This document shows, piece by piece, positions 44,470 through 53,043 of a stretch of DNA of 64,000 nt (positions are counted from its first letter, which is position 1; every line of letters begins with the position of its first letter). The DNA is from Ruminococcus sp. Marseille-P6503. GTDB taxonomy: Bacteria; Bacillota; Clostridia; Oscillospirales; Ruminococcaceae. The notes beneath the pieces were generated by a model. It saw nothing but the letters and a program-made list of their open reading frames with translations. It was not told the DNA's origin and did not search any database. The position numbers and the translations under genes were made by a program. The stretch covers positions 496,001 through 560,000 of the forward strand of contig NZ_UWPB01000001.1 in the NCBI RefSeq assembly GCF_900604945.1, in the 5' to 3' direction.

Positions 44470-45474
44470 ATGAACAACGGAGGCATTAAAATTTCAATGC
44501 AGTATTTTGCCGATGAAACTACTAAGATCTCTGATCTTATCGACCCTGAGGTCATGGCGGATATGATCTCCGCGAAGATCCCGAATAAGATCGTCGTCGC
44601 GCCGTTTGCAAAGGTAGACAAAACTCTTTCCGGAGTTCCGGGGGATGAGATAACCATACCGCAGTACAGTTACATAGGCGACGCCGCGGACGTAGCCGAG
44701 GGAGTTGCCGCTGAAACGGTAAAGCTTCAGGCAAGCACAACTAAGGCAAGGGTCAAGAAAGCGATGAAAGCGGTTGAGCTTACGGATGAGGCTGTTCTGA
44801 GCGGCTATGGCAATCCCGTAGCGGAAGCCAACAGCCAGCTTGCCAGCGCTATCGCCGCGAAGCTGGATAACGACGCCATGGACGCGCTTCAGACGGCTCA
44901 GCTTGCATATGACGGCTCGGCGGCAGCGATCAAATACACCGGAGTGGTAGACGCTATTGATCTGTTTGACGAGGAAGTCAACACAGATAAGGTCATGTTT
45001 GTTCACCCAAAGCAGGTCACTCAGCTCAGAAAGGACAGCGATTTCGTTTCCGCGGACAAATATCCCGGCAGCGTGGTAATGACCGGAGAGGTCGGAATGA
45101 TCGCGAATACCAGGATAGTTCCGTCGAGAAAGGTACCGCTGCATACCGAATGGTACAGGTTTGACGAAAGCGGAACGGTAACGGTAAGCGATTCCAATAT
45201 TGCCGAGATCCGCAAGACTCTCCCGTCGGCGGAAATTGACGATAAGGTCACAAAAGTCACTACGCCCTGCTATTTCTGTCCTATAGTCAAGCTGAATCAG
45301 GACGGCGAAACGGAAGAAGAGGTCTCGGCTCTTACCGTTTACCTGAAGCGCGACACCAACGTTGAGGCCAGCAGGGTATCGCTCGCGAGAAAGACCGATA
45401 TTTCAGCGGACAAGCACTATACCGTAGCGCTGTCGAACCAGTCGAAGGTCGTTCTGGCTAAGTTTAAGAAGTAA
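44470..45474 (+). CDS. Major capsid protein (HK97 fold)
   Basis: 334-aa shell protein, following the scaffold gene by 7 bp. N-terminal arm, V-D-K-T-L-S-G-V-P-G-D-E-I-T-I-P strand, a spine helix with long Ala-rich segments, and a C-terminal P-domain. It matches the family of clostridial N4-gp56/P22-coat-like major capsids. Confidence 0.85.
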   Translation: MNNGGIKISMQYFADETTKISDLIDPEVMADMISAKIPNKIVVAPFAKVDKTLSGVPGDEITIPQYSYIGDAADVAEGVAAETVKLQASTTKARVKKAMKAVELTDEAVLSGYGNPVAEANSQLASAIAAKLDNDAMDALQTAQLAYDGSAAAIKYTGVVDAIDLFDEEVNTDKVMFVHPKQVTQLRKDSDFVSADKYPGSVVMTGEVGMIANTRIVPSRKVPLHTEWYRFDESGTVTVSDSNIAEIRKTLPSAEIDDKVTKVTTPCYFCPIVKLNQDGETEEEVSALTVYLKRDTNVEASRVSLARKTDISADKHYTVALSNQSKVVLAKFKK

Positions 45475-45485
45475 GGCGGGTGAGA

Positions 45486-45809
45486 ATGGATACACGTCAG
45501 CTAAAACGGCTTAAGCTCCGCGCCGGCGAAAGCGACGAGGAGCTGCTTTGCGATCTGCTTGAAGCTGCTGAAAACATCATCAAAGCCAGACGCTATCCTT
45601 GCTCCCCATGGCCGGAAACGCTTGAATCCCGCTATGCAGATCTTCAGGTAAGGATAGCCCTTGATCTGTACAATAAACAGGGGGCGGAGGGAGAAACCGC
45701 GCACAGCGAAAACGGGGTCAGCCGTACCTACGGCGCGGAAAATGTTTCAAAGGATCTGCTTTCAGAAATAATCCCTAAGGCAGGCGTTATAAAGCATGAG
45801 AGATCTTAA
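45486..45809 (+). CDS. Head-tail connector (gp6-like adaptor)
   Basis: 107-aa adaptor of the QLRG type, helical with a C-terminal strand, docking under the portal. Start at ATG 45486 (AGGCGGGTG upstream). It overlaps the head-closure gene by 14 bp. Confidence 0.75.
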   Translation: MDTRQLKRLKLRAGESDEELLCDLLEAAENIIKARRYPCSPWPETLESRYADLQVRIALDLYNKQGAEGETAHSENGVSRTYGAENVSKDLLSEIIPKAGVIKHERS

Positions 45810-46161
45810 ACGGAATCAGAGCGTTGTTTACTATAGGAACTATGCCGGAAGCAGCGAGGAGATAACCGACGAGTACGGCAACGTTACAGGGTCGTACAAG
45901 AAAAAATACGGCGAGTTAAAAGCTGTGATGATGTCGGTTTCCGGCAGCAAGGGCAGCGCGGAATGTCAGACCTTCGGCGTTGCTCTTGACTACGACCGCA
46001 CCCTTGCGACCTCGGATACCTCCTGTGATATAAACGAGAGCAGCATACTCTGGCTGGACGGCGCTGATACTTCAGAGCCGCATAATTACGAGGTAAGGGG
46101 GCGATCGGCAACGATAAATCAAATACAGCTGGCTGTAAAAAGGGTGGATATAAGTGACTGA
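45796..46161 (+). CDS. Head closure/stopper protein
   Basis: 121-aa small beta-barrel protein (Y-Y-R-N-Y-A-G start, K-Y-G-E-L-K-A-V-M-M-S-V-S strand). Located after the connector in the standard siphophage order; would plug the portal after packaging. Confidence 0.65.
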   Translation: MRDLKRNQSVVYYRNYAGSSEEITDEYGNVTGSYKKKYGELKAVMMSVSGSKGSAECQTFGVALDYDRTLATSDTSCDINESSILWLDGADTSEPHNYEVRGRSATINQIQLAVKRVDISD

Positions 46162-46672
46162 TATTAAAATATCGCTGTCAACCGGCGGAATCAGGAAGGC
46201 CGCGGCGCGGCTTAAAGCCTACAGAGAAGCCGTTGATAAAAAGTCCGGACTTCTGATACAGAAATTGACGGAGCGCGGACTTAGCATATCCAGAGCGGTT
46301 ATTGCAGAGCTGGGCATAAACGATACGGGAAATCTGCTGAACTCGGTGGACGGATACTACAGTCCTTCGTTAAATGCCGGTTTTATAAGGGTAAGCTGTG
46401 ATTATGCCTGCTTTGTTGAATTCGGGACCGGCGTGATCGGCAAGGGAAAGCCATATCCTGCCGGCAGGATAATGGCGGAAGCAGGGTACCGTTACATGGG
46501 CGGCACCCATTACGTTTCCCTGCTTGACGGAAGGGTAGGCTGGTATTATCCGGTCGATGACGGAAGGTCATGGAGATTTACACAGGGTATGCCGTCGCGT
46601 CCTTTCATGTATGAAACCGCGCAGGATATGCGCAGAAATTTAGAAAAAACCGTAAAGGAGGTGTTTGATTGA
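46154..46672 (+). CDS. HK97 gp10-like head-tail joining protein
   Basis: 172-aa protein with the gp10 signature V-E-F-G-T-G near residue 95 and G-x-x-x-R-P-F-M at about residue 153. GTG start overlapping the preceding stop. It completes the neck. Confidence 0.8.
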   Translation: MTDIKISLSTGGIRKAAARLKAYREAVDKKSGLLIQKLTERGLSISRAVIAELGINDTGNLLNSVDGYYSPSLNAGFIRVSCDYACFVEFGTGVIGKGKPYPAGRIMAEAGYRYMGGTHYVSLLDGRVGWYYPVDDGRSWRFTQGMPSRPFMYETAQDMRRNLEKTVKEVFD

Positions 46673-47073
46673 TAGACGTAGAAAACGAGGTCTTTAATAA
46701 CGTCGCCGTTCCGCTTCGGGAGCATTTTGAAGGCATATATGTAGTCGGTGAAAATACTTCGGAGCCCAGCCGCTTTCCGGCGGTTTCAATTATTGAAAAG
46801 AGCAGCGCTGTAGATGAAAAATCCATAGACAGCGGCAGTATTGAAAATTACGCCGACGTTATGTATGAGATCAACGTATACAGTAATCTTGAATCGGGTA
46901 AAAAACAGCAGGCGAAAGCTATCGTCAGCTTTATTAACGATCAGTTTGACAGCATGGGCTTTGTCCGCCAGTTCTGTGAACCGATAGACAATGCGGCGGA
47001 TCCGACAGTTTACCGCATGACTGCAAGATTTGTCGGAAAAGCAGACGTACAGAAAAACATTTACAGAAAGTAG
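46669..47073 (+). CDS. Tail completion protein
   Basis: 134-aa alpha/beta protein at the tail-terminator position before the major tail gene. TTG start within the overlap with the gp10-like gene. Contains F-P-A-V-S-I-I-E and Y-E-I-N-V-Y-S-N strands typical of this group. Confidence 0.65.
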   Translation: MIDVENEVFNNVAVPLREHFEGIYVVGENTSEPSRFPAVSIIEKSSAVDEKSIDSGSIENYADVMYEINVYSNLESGKKQQAKAIVSFINDQFDSMGFVRQFCEPIDNAADPTVYRMTARFVGKADVQKNIYRK

Positions 47074-47085
47074 AGGTAATTTATT

Positions 47086-47496
47086 ATGGAAAAAACAACT
47101 ATCAACACATATTTGTATGCAAAGAAAACAACCGGCTCGGACTTTGAGAAGCTTGTTGACATAACAAGCTATCCCGACCTCTTTTCAGCCCCTGAAAAGC
47201 TCGACATTTCGGATCTTTCAAGCAAGCAGAAAAAGTATACGGACGGAATGGTGGATCTGCCCGATTATGAATTCGGAGCCAACTACACCAAGACCGCGTA
47301 CGACAAGGTCAAGGCTATGGAAAACGACGACACGATACAGTTCCAGATCAGATTCGGCGCGGACGGCGAATACGGCGCGTGGGGCTGGACCGGTTCCGTT
47401 TTCGTGAACGTAAAGGCTGGCGAGGTCGGCGGAAAGCGCGAAATGACCGTTACCTGCTATCCGAAGACCGACATAACGGAAGCGGAAATTTCTTAA
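47086..47496 (+). CDS. Major tail tube protein
   Basis: 136-aa beta-rich protein with short-phage-tail-tube features (L-D-I-S-D-L-S near residue 43, N-V-K-A-G-E-V-G-G-K-R-E loop). It precedes the tail chaperone pair as in most siphophages. Confidence 0.85.
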   Translation: MEKTTINTYLYAKKTTGSDFEKLVDITSYPDLFSAPEKLDISDLSSKQKKYTDGMVDLPDYEFGANYTKTAYDKVKAMENDDTIQFQIRFGADGEYGAWGWTGSVFVNVKAGEVGGKREMTVTCYPKTDITEAEIS

Positions 47497-47518
47497 TTAA
47501 AAACGGAGGGAAAATATT

Positions 47519-47860
47519 ATGTCAAAGACAGTTAATTTTGAATACGAGGGCAGAACCTACAAGCTGGGCTTCAACCGCAAAACCGTAAAACAGATGGAAA
47601 GCGAGGGCTTTAATTTTGAGGAGTTCAAAACCAAGCCTCTGAGCTGTATTTCCGACCTGTTCGCCGGAGCGTTCAGGCTTAATCACAGATTTACAAAGAG
47701 AGAGCTTATCGACGAAATACACGCCTCCCTGAAAGATAAGGAAGGGCTTAATCAGGCGCTGATGGATATGTATTCCGAAACTCTCACAAGCCTTATGTCA
47801 AACGCCGCTGACGAAGAGGAAACCGAAAATTTGATTTCCTGGAGCGTGGCAGAGCAGTAG
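47519..47860 (+). CDS. Tail assembly chaperone, short form (gpG-like)
   Basis: 113-aa chaperone that coats the tape measure protein during tail assembly. Helical with a V-K-Q-M-E-S-E-G segment. Its last codons carry a -1 slippery site so that some ribosomes make the longer product (see next entry). Confidence 0.8.
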   Translation: MSKTVNFEYEGRTYKLGFNRKTVKQMESEGFNFEEFKTKPLSCISDLFAGAFRLNHRFTKRELIDEIHASLKDKEGLNQALMDMYSETLTSLMSNAADEEETENLISWSVAEQ

Positions 47861-48225
47861 ACCGCGGCTCCGTAAAATCCTACACTGAAATATTCAACGA
47901 ATGTTTTCCCTTCTATTTGTCCATAGGAATGACCTGTGAGGAGTTCTGGGAGGGCGACAGCGCTCTCCCTGCTTTTTACAGGAAAGCCTATGAGCTGAAG
48001 CAGAAAACCTTATACAATGAAATGAATTTCAGCGCATGGCTTCAGGGAAGATATACGGCCGAGGCAATTTCTGCTTGCTTCGGAAAGCGCTGCGCATATC
48101 CCGAAAAGCCCTACGAGCTGGGAAGAGAGGAAACCAAGCGCAGTCAGGAAGAAATAATGATCGAAAACGCAGAGCGTTTCAGGGCTCTGGTAGAGGCTAA
48201 AAATAAGCATATGAAAGGAAGGTGA
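47519..48225 (+). CDS. Tail assembly chaperone, frameshifted long form (gpGT-like)
   Basis: Ribosomes that slip back one base at 47827-47833 bypass the stop at 47858 and continue in the other frame to 48225, which is open from before 47820 and has no good start of its own (first candidate TTG 47917 without a ribosome-binding site). The extension (about 131 residues) includes E-I-F-N-E-C-F-P-F-Y and M-T-C-E-E-F-W-E-G-D, typical of the T domain. The tape measure gene follows 5 bp later. Confidence 0.8.
47827..47871 (+). promoter_or_regulatory. Programmed -1 frameshift signal
   Basis: A heptamer A-AAT-TTG in the reading frame (47827-47833), 7 bases, then a hairpin: GGAGC-GTGG (47841-47849) pairs with CCGC-G-GCTCC (47862-47871, one bulge). 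Slippery site plus stimulatory stem at the classical distance. Confidence 0.75.
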
Positions 48226-48230
48226 AAGGA

Positions 48231-51200
48231 ATGGGAGAAGTAAGCATTGACAAGCTGAGTATTGAAATATCCGGCAACGCGGATAAGGCTGTAAAGTCGT
48301 TGGATAAGCTTACGGCGTGTCTGGAAAGGCTGGAAAAGTCGATAGAAAACTGCAAGGGGCTGAACACGGTTTCCCGGCAGATCGAAAAGCTGACGGCGGC
48401 AGCCGCCAGAATACAGGGCGGTAAGCTCAAAGAATTATCCGCGTACATAGACAAGCTTTCGGCGTCAAAGCCCCCAAGCTTTGAGAGGCTTATCGGACAG
48501 ATCGAAAGACTGTCCGCGGCGGCTTCAGGAGTAAGCGGAACGGAAAGGCTTGCTCAGAACATCTTGGATATAGCGGACGCGGTCAAGCCGCTTGAAACTA
48601 TAGAAAAGACCAATTTGGGCTCTGTAGTCGGCTCGCTCAGGAAGATACCCGAATTTATCAAGGCTATGGACACCTCCGCGCTTGATGATTTCAAAAATTA
48701 TATAGAGCGAATAACCGAAGCCTTAAAACCGCTTACTACGGAAGTACGCAAGTCCGAAAAGGGACTGGAATCGCTTAACGGAATAATGCAGTCTGTAGTT
48801 GCGGAAAACGGAAATCTTGCTTCCAACAACGCAGTATCGGTAAAATCCTATACATCGCTGTCTTCCGTTCTCAAAGACGTAAAGGTGAAAATACTGGCGT
48901 GCTCTTACGCGTTATACAAGCTTGCGGGTTCTATGTACGGCTGGTTCAAGGAGAGCAACGATTATATCGAAAATCTCAATCTTTTTACGGTCGCCATGGG
49001 AGACGCCAGCGAGGAGGCCTTAAACTACGCGGAAAAAGTAAGCGGCGCTCTTGGAATAGATATGTCGGAATGGATCAGAAATCAAGGCGTGTTCAAGCAG
49101 GTGACCTCCGGCTTCGGGGTAGCTGCCGAGCAGTCTAATCTCATGTCCAAAAACCTTACGCAGCTTGGCTATGACATATCTTCGTTCTTCAATATCGATA
49201 TAGATGAAAGTATGCAGAAGCTTCAGAGCGGTATTTCCGGCGAGATCGAGCCTCTCAGGCGGTTAGGCTATGCCCTTGATACGGCTACGCTTCAGCAGGT
49301 CGCTTATAATCTGGGTATAAGCCAAAACATAAACCAGATGACGCAGGCTCAGAAATCTCAGCTGAGATACATTGCAATAATGCAGCAGTCCTCCAACGCG
49401 ATGGGGGATATGGCGCGGACGGTCGCCACTCCCGCGAATTCTATACGTATTCTTGAGCAGCAGTTTACTCAATTAAAAAGAGCGCTGGGAAACATCGTCA
49501 GCGTTGTCGCGGTAAAGCTGATTCCGTATATTCAGGTCGCGATAAGGCTTCTTACCGACCTTGCGCAAAGCCTTGCGGAAAGGTGGGGCTTTGAAATGCC
49601 TCAGATAGACTATTCCGCTATGGGCGACGGTCTGAGCAATGTTACCGACGAGGCTGACATCGCGGCGGAAAGCGTGCAGGAAACCGTTAAGGAAATGCAG
49701 AGGCTTGCGGGATTCGACGAAATAAACGTGCTTTCCAGCGGCGCGGGAAGCGGTTCAGAAACCGTAAGCGCAGCGGGCGGCAGTGATCTGGGTGTTGAAC
49801 TGCCTGAATATGACTTTCTGGCAGGACTGGACGAGCAGACCGACGAGCTTTATCAGCAGGCTAAGAAAAAAATCAAGGAGTTTACCGATAAAGTCAGGTC
49901 GCTTTACGAATGGTTCAAAAAGAACAAAAAAATCGTCGGAGATTTGCTTAAGCTGCTCGCGCTGCTCTGGGCGGTATCAAAGCTTAAAAAGCTGATAGAT
50001 AAGGTCCATGAACTCTATAAGTGGTTTAAGGAGCTTAAGATTATCAAAACCGCTAAAAAGTGGCTGGATATTTTTATTACTGGTTTTAAAAAATCTGAGG
50101 CTGATACTTTCTTCGGAAAACTTTCAGGCGGGTTTAAAAGTATTTCAGACGAAGTAAAGAAATTCAGGGATAAATTAAGTCCTGTGCAAAAATTACTCGG
50201 CACTATCGTCGGAACTGTTGTTGCAAGCTACGGAAGCTATAATCTTTTTTATGATCTGGCAGGCGATACGCTTACCTGGAAATCGGCTCTTGTTGACAGC
50301 GCTGAAATTGTCGGCGGTCTTGCCGCTTCGTGGATTTTCGGAGGAGGTAAGGGGCTGGCTGTAGGATTTGTGGCAACTGCTTTCTCTGGATTGTATGGCT
50401 GGATAAAGAAATGTGTTGAAGCGTCTGAGGAAGCGTATTTGAAGATAAGCGGACTGTCTGATAATGGCGGAGTTAAGGTATCTGATTTAACGCAAATGTT
50501 TTCAGATCAGTACAACCAAATAATAGAAACGTCAGATAAAATTCAAGAGTACAAACAAACAATTTCAGATAATGACGGTACAATCAGTACGGCTATTGAA
50601 AATGTTGAGAATTTCAACACTGCTTTCGGCGACGGTAAAAATGCAATGTCAGAGGAAGATTTAGAATATATAACAGGACAGTTTGAAACAATCGCCAAGT
50701 CGGTAAAGGATAATGTCGGAACGGCTACGCAAAGTATTCTCGAGTCATTTTCAGATAAAATAAAACAAGTAGCTGACAATATCGGCATAGATCTGAGCAA
50801 AGTTATTTCCAGTTTAAAGGGTTTTGAATCCGAAATGAAATCAAATGTTGACGAAGCCGAAACAATCGTAACCAATTATCAGCAAATGCTTTTTGACGGA
50901 ATAACTCCAACGGCTGAACAGACCAATGAATATGAGAGAGCATACAGTTATCTTATTGACAAAACACGGACGCAGTCAACCGAATTATCAAATGCAAAAG
51001 AAGAAATGCAAAATGCGATAGACTTTTCAAAGCTTGATTTTGAGAATCCTGAAACCTTTGAAAAAAGCATGGAGGATTTGAATACTAAAACCAAAGAGGC
51101 TTTACAAGCTGTTAAAGATACTTACAAAACCAGCAGTGATGCGCTAGAAGAATTTTATACAGAAATTCAGCTGCAATATAGGCATGGGTTCCTCTCAGAT

Positions 51201-52667
51201 GATCAATATGCCCTTGCTATGCAAACATATGAGGAAACAAAACAAATCTTGAAAGCGGATATGGAACAGAGCAAAAAAGATATAAAGACTGATCTTGCTA
51301 CTTTAACAGGCGCTATACAGTCTGAATATGATAGGGCTATTGACGACATAGCAACTTATAAAGCAGAGTTGGCTTTCAAGTCAAATGGCAAAAGTGTTGA
51401 AGAGGTAAAAAAATACAACCGAGACTCTTGGAACGCAGAATATGAGTTGCAAAAGAGCTATGTAAAAAGAGTTTTTGGCGATTTACAGGACACAATTGAT
51501 ATTGCTACTAAGGATTTGGATATATCCCCCGATATATCGTTGGGAGAAGCATGGCTTTCACAAATGAGTGAAAACGAAAAGGCAGCATTTCCAAGTGTTA
51601 TTGTGGAAGAAAATGAACGCTTAAATTTAATAAATGAAAATAGAGTAAAGCATATGAATTACAATCTTGAAAAGCTTGGAATAAACACCAGTTCAAAATT
51701 AAAAGAATCTATTAATTTTAACTCAGTAATGCAAAGCGCTGAAAAAGTTGCATATACTTTTGGTTTAGGTTTAAAAAATGGTGAAGGTTCAATAATTGAA
51801 AGACTGATTCAAATTAGTTCTTATCCTAATTCTATTTTCAACAATCCATTAACTTGGACAAATACTATGGAAACTGCCAACAAAAACGGTCAATCCGTCG
51901 GCTACTCCTCCGTAACCGGAATGGCCGCGGGATTTTCTATGGGTAATGCCCTTGCGGCGGGAGCTGTAAACGGAGTTATGCAAAGCGTAAAACTCGCGGT
52001 GGACAGCGTAAATCTGTCATCTCAGGGATATAACGCAATGCAGACGTACAGCGGCGGTTTCAGCAGCAGTAAAAATATGTTCTTTGAAAATCTTTTAGGA
52101 ATAGGAAATGAAGTAGCTTCATACTTTAACATCGACCTGACAGAAACAGGAAAAGGCATCGGCGGTACTCTTTCTAAGGGCTTTTCCGACGGAAGTATTT
52201 CCTTAATTGATATGTATAACAAAATTCTTGGAAAATCAGAGGAATTTTCTGTTCAGATGATGAATGCCTACAACGACGCGGTCCCGATATATCAAAAGAT
52301 GATAAACGGAATCAGCATAGCGGCAGGCGCGGGAATGTCGGCCGCGAATATAGATTATGTAAGCTATACGGCGAAAGGCAGGCGCATAAAAGGATATGCT
52401 GACGGCGGATTCCCCGATTACGGCGAGCTCTTCATAGCCAACGAACGCGGACCCGAGCTGGTCGGACAGATAGGCGGCAGAACGGCTGTGGCGAACCAGG
52501 GGCAGATAACCGACGCGATTTATTCGGCGGTTCTTGACGCAATGCGTATGTCCGGCAAGGGTACTTCTCAGGGTCAGGGAGACGTCAATGTCTACATAGA
52601 CAGCGACGAAGTTGCGGCAAGAGTTGAATACAGACAGTATACGAAATCAAAGAGGCTGGGAGGTTAA
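48231..52667 (+). CDS. Tail tape measure protein
   Basis: 1478-aa protein that sets tail length and acts in DNA ejection. Long coiled-coil N-terminal half, membrane-active helices (about 310-330 and near 690-730), and a C-terminal Y-A-D-G-G-F-P-D-Y-G-E and N-E-R-G-P-E-L-V motif usual in Firmicute tape measures. About 50030-51890 (residues ~600-1220) is distinctly AT-rich with many N, K and T codons, so part of the gene was exchanged. Start ATG 48231 rather than GTG 48222. Confidence 0.93.
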   Translation: MGEVSIDKLSIEISGNADKAVKSLDKLTACLERLEKSIENCKGLNTVSRQIEKLTAAAARIQGGKLKELSAYIDKLSASKPPSFERLIGQIERLSAAASGVSGTERLAQNILDIADAVKPLETIEKTNLGSVVGSLRKIPEFIKAMDTSALDDFKNYIERITEALKPLTTEVRKSEKGLESLNGIMQSVVAENGNLASNNAVSVKSYTSLSSVLKDVKVKILACSYALYKLAGSMYGWFKESNDYIENLNLFTVAMGDASEEALNYAEKVSGALGIDMSEWIRNQGVFKQVTSGFGVAAEQSNLMSKNLTQLGYDISSFFNIDIDESMQKLQSGISGEIEPLRRLGYALDTATLQQVAYNLGISQNINQMTQAQKSQLRYIAIMQQSSNAMGDMARTVATPANSIRILEQQFTQLKRALGNIVSVVAVKLIPYIQVAIRLLTDLAQSLAERWGFEMPQIDYSAMGDGLSNVTDEADIAAESVQETVKEMQRLAGFDEINVLSSGAGSGSETVSAAGGSDLGVELPEYDFLAGLDEQTDELYQQAKKKIKEFTDKVRSLYEWFKKNKKIVGDLLKLLALLWAVSKLKKLIDKVHELYKWFKELKIIKTAKKWLDIFITGFKKSEADTFFGKLSGGFKSISDEVKKFRDKLSPVQKLLGTIVGTVVASYGSYNLFYDLAGDTLTWKSALVDSAEIVGGLAASWIFGGGKGLAVGFVATAFSGLYGWIKKCVEASEEAYLKISGLSDNGGVKVSDLTQMFSDQYNQIIETSDKIQEYKQTISDNDGTISTAIENVENFNTAFGDGKNAMSEEDLEYITGQFETIAKSVKDNVGTATQSILESFSDKIKQVADNIGIDLSKVISSLKGFESEMKSNVDEAETIVTNYQQMLFDGITPTAEQTNEYERAYSYLIDKTRTQSTELSNAKEEMQNAIDFSKLDFENPETFEKSMEDLNTKTKEALQAVKDTYKTSSDALEEFYTEIQLQYRHGFLSDDQYALAMQTYEETKQILKADMEQSKKDIKTDLATLTGAIQSEYDRAIDDIATYKAELAFKSNGKSVEEVKKYNRDSWNAEYELQKSYVKRVFGDLQDTIDIATKDLDISPDISLGEAWLSQMSENEKAAFPSVIVEENERLNLINENRVKHMNYNLEKLGINTSSKLKESINFNSVMQSAEKVAYTFGLGLKNGEGSIIERLIQISSYPNSIFNNPLTWTNTMETANKNGQSVGYSSVTGMAAGFSMGNALAAGAVNGVMQSVKLAVDSVNLSSQGYNAMQTYSGGFSSSKNMFFENLLGIGNEVASYFNIDLTETGKGIGGTLSKGFSDGSISLIDMYNKILGKSEEFSVQMMNAYNDAVPIYQKMINGISIAAGAGMSAANIDYVSYTAKGRRIKGYADGGFPDYGELFIANERGPELVGQIGGRTAVANQGQITDAIYSAVLDAMRMSGKGTSQGQGDVNVYIDSDEVAARVEYRQYTKSKRLGG

Positions 52668-52668
52668 A

Positions 52669-53031
52669 ATGGTTATCTGGCTGAAAATAAACGGAACGCA
52701 GGCTCCCACGCCGAGGACCTGCAAGGTAGGGCGTTATGATCTGGACAGCGAGAACACGACCAGAAACGAAAAGGGAGTTCTTCACCGCGACCGGATACGC
52801 TCGGGTACATACAAGTGCGAATATACATGGAGACTTACAACGTCCGAGCTTTCGGACCTGACCTCACTGCTTTCCTCCGAAACCTTTACGGCGGAGTTTT
52901 ACGATCTCACTACGAATACATACCATACCTGTACCATGTACGCCGGAGACAGAACGGCGGATACGGTGCTCAGCAGGGACAGCGCGGGCGGCGTACTTGT
53001 GGATTATTCGTGCAGTTTAATTGAATGTTAG
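52669..53031 (+). CDS. Tail protein (distal-tail or tape-measure-adjacent), putative
   Basis: 120-aa beta-rich protein after the tape measure gene; begins M-V-I-W-L-K-I-N-G with GGGAGG upstream. Position suggests a tail-tip or distal-tail component (the order is tape measure, small protein, tail tip). Family not certain. Confidence 0.6.
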   Translation: MVIWLKINGTQAPTPRTCKVGRYDLDSENTTRNEKGVLHRDRIRSGTYKCEYTWRLTTSELSDLTSLLSSETFTAEFYDLTTNTYHTCTMYAGDRTADTVLSRDSAGGVLVDYSCSLIEC

Positions 53032-53043
53032 GGGGCGGTGAAA

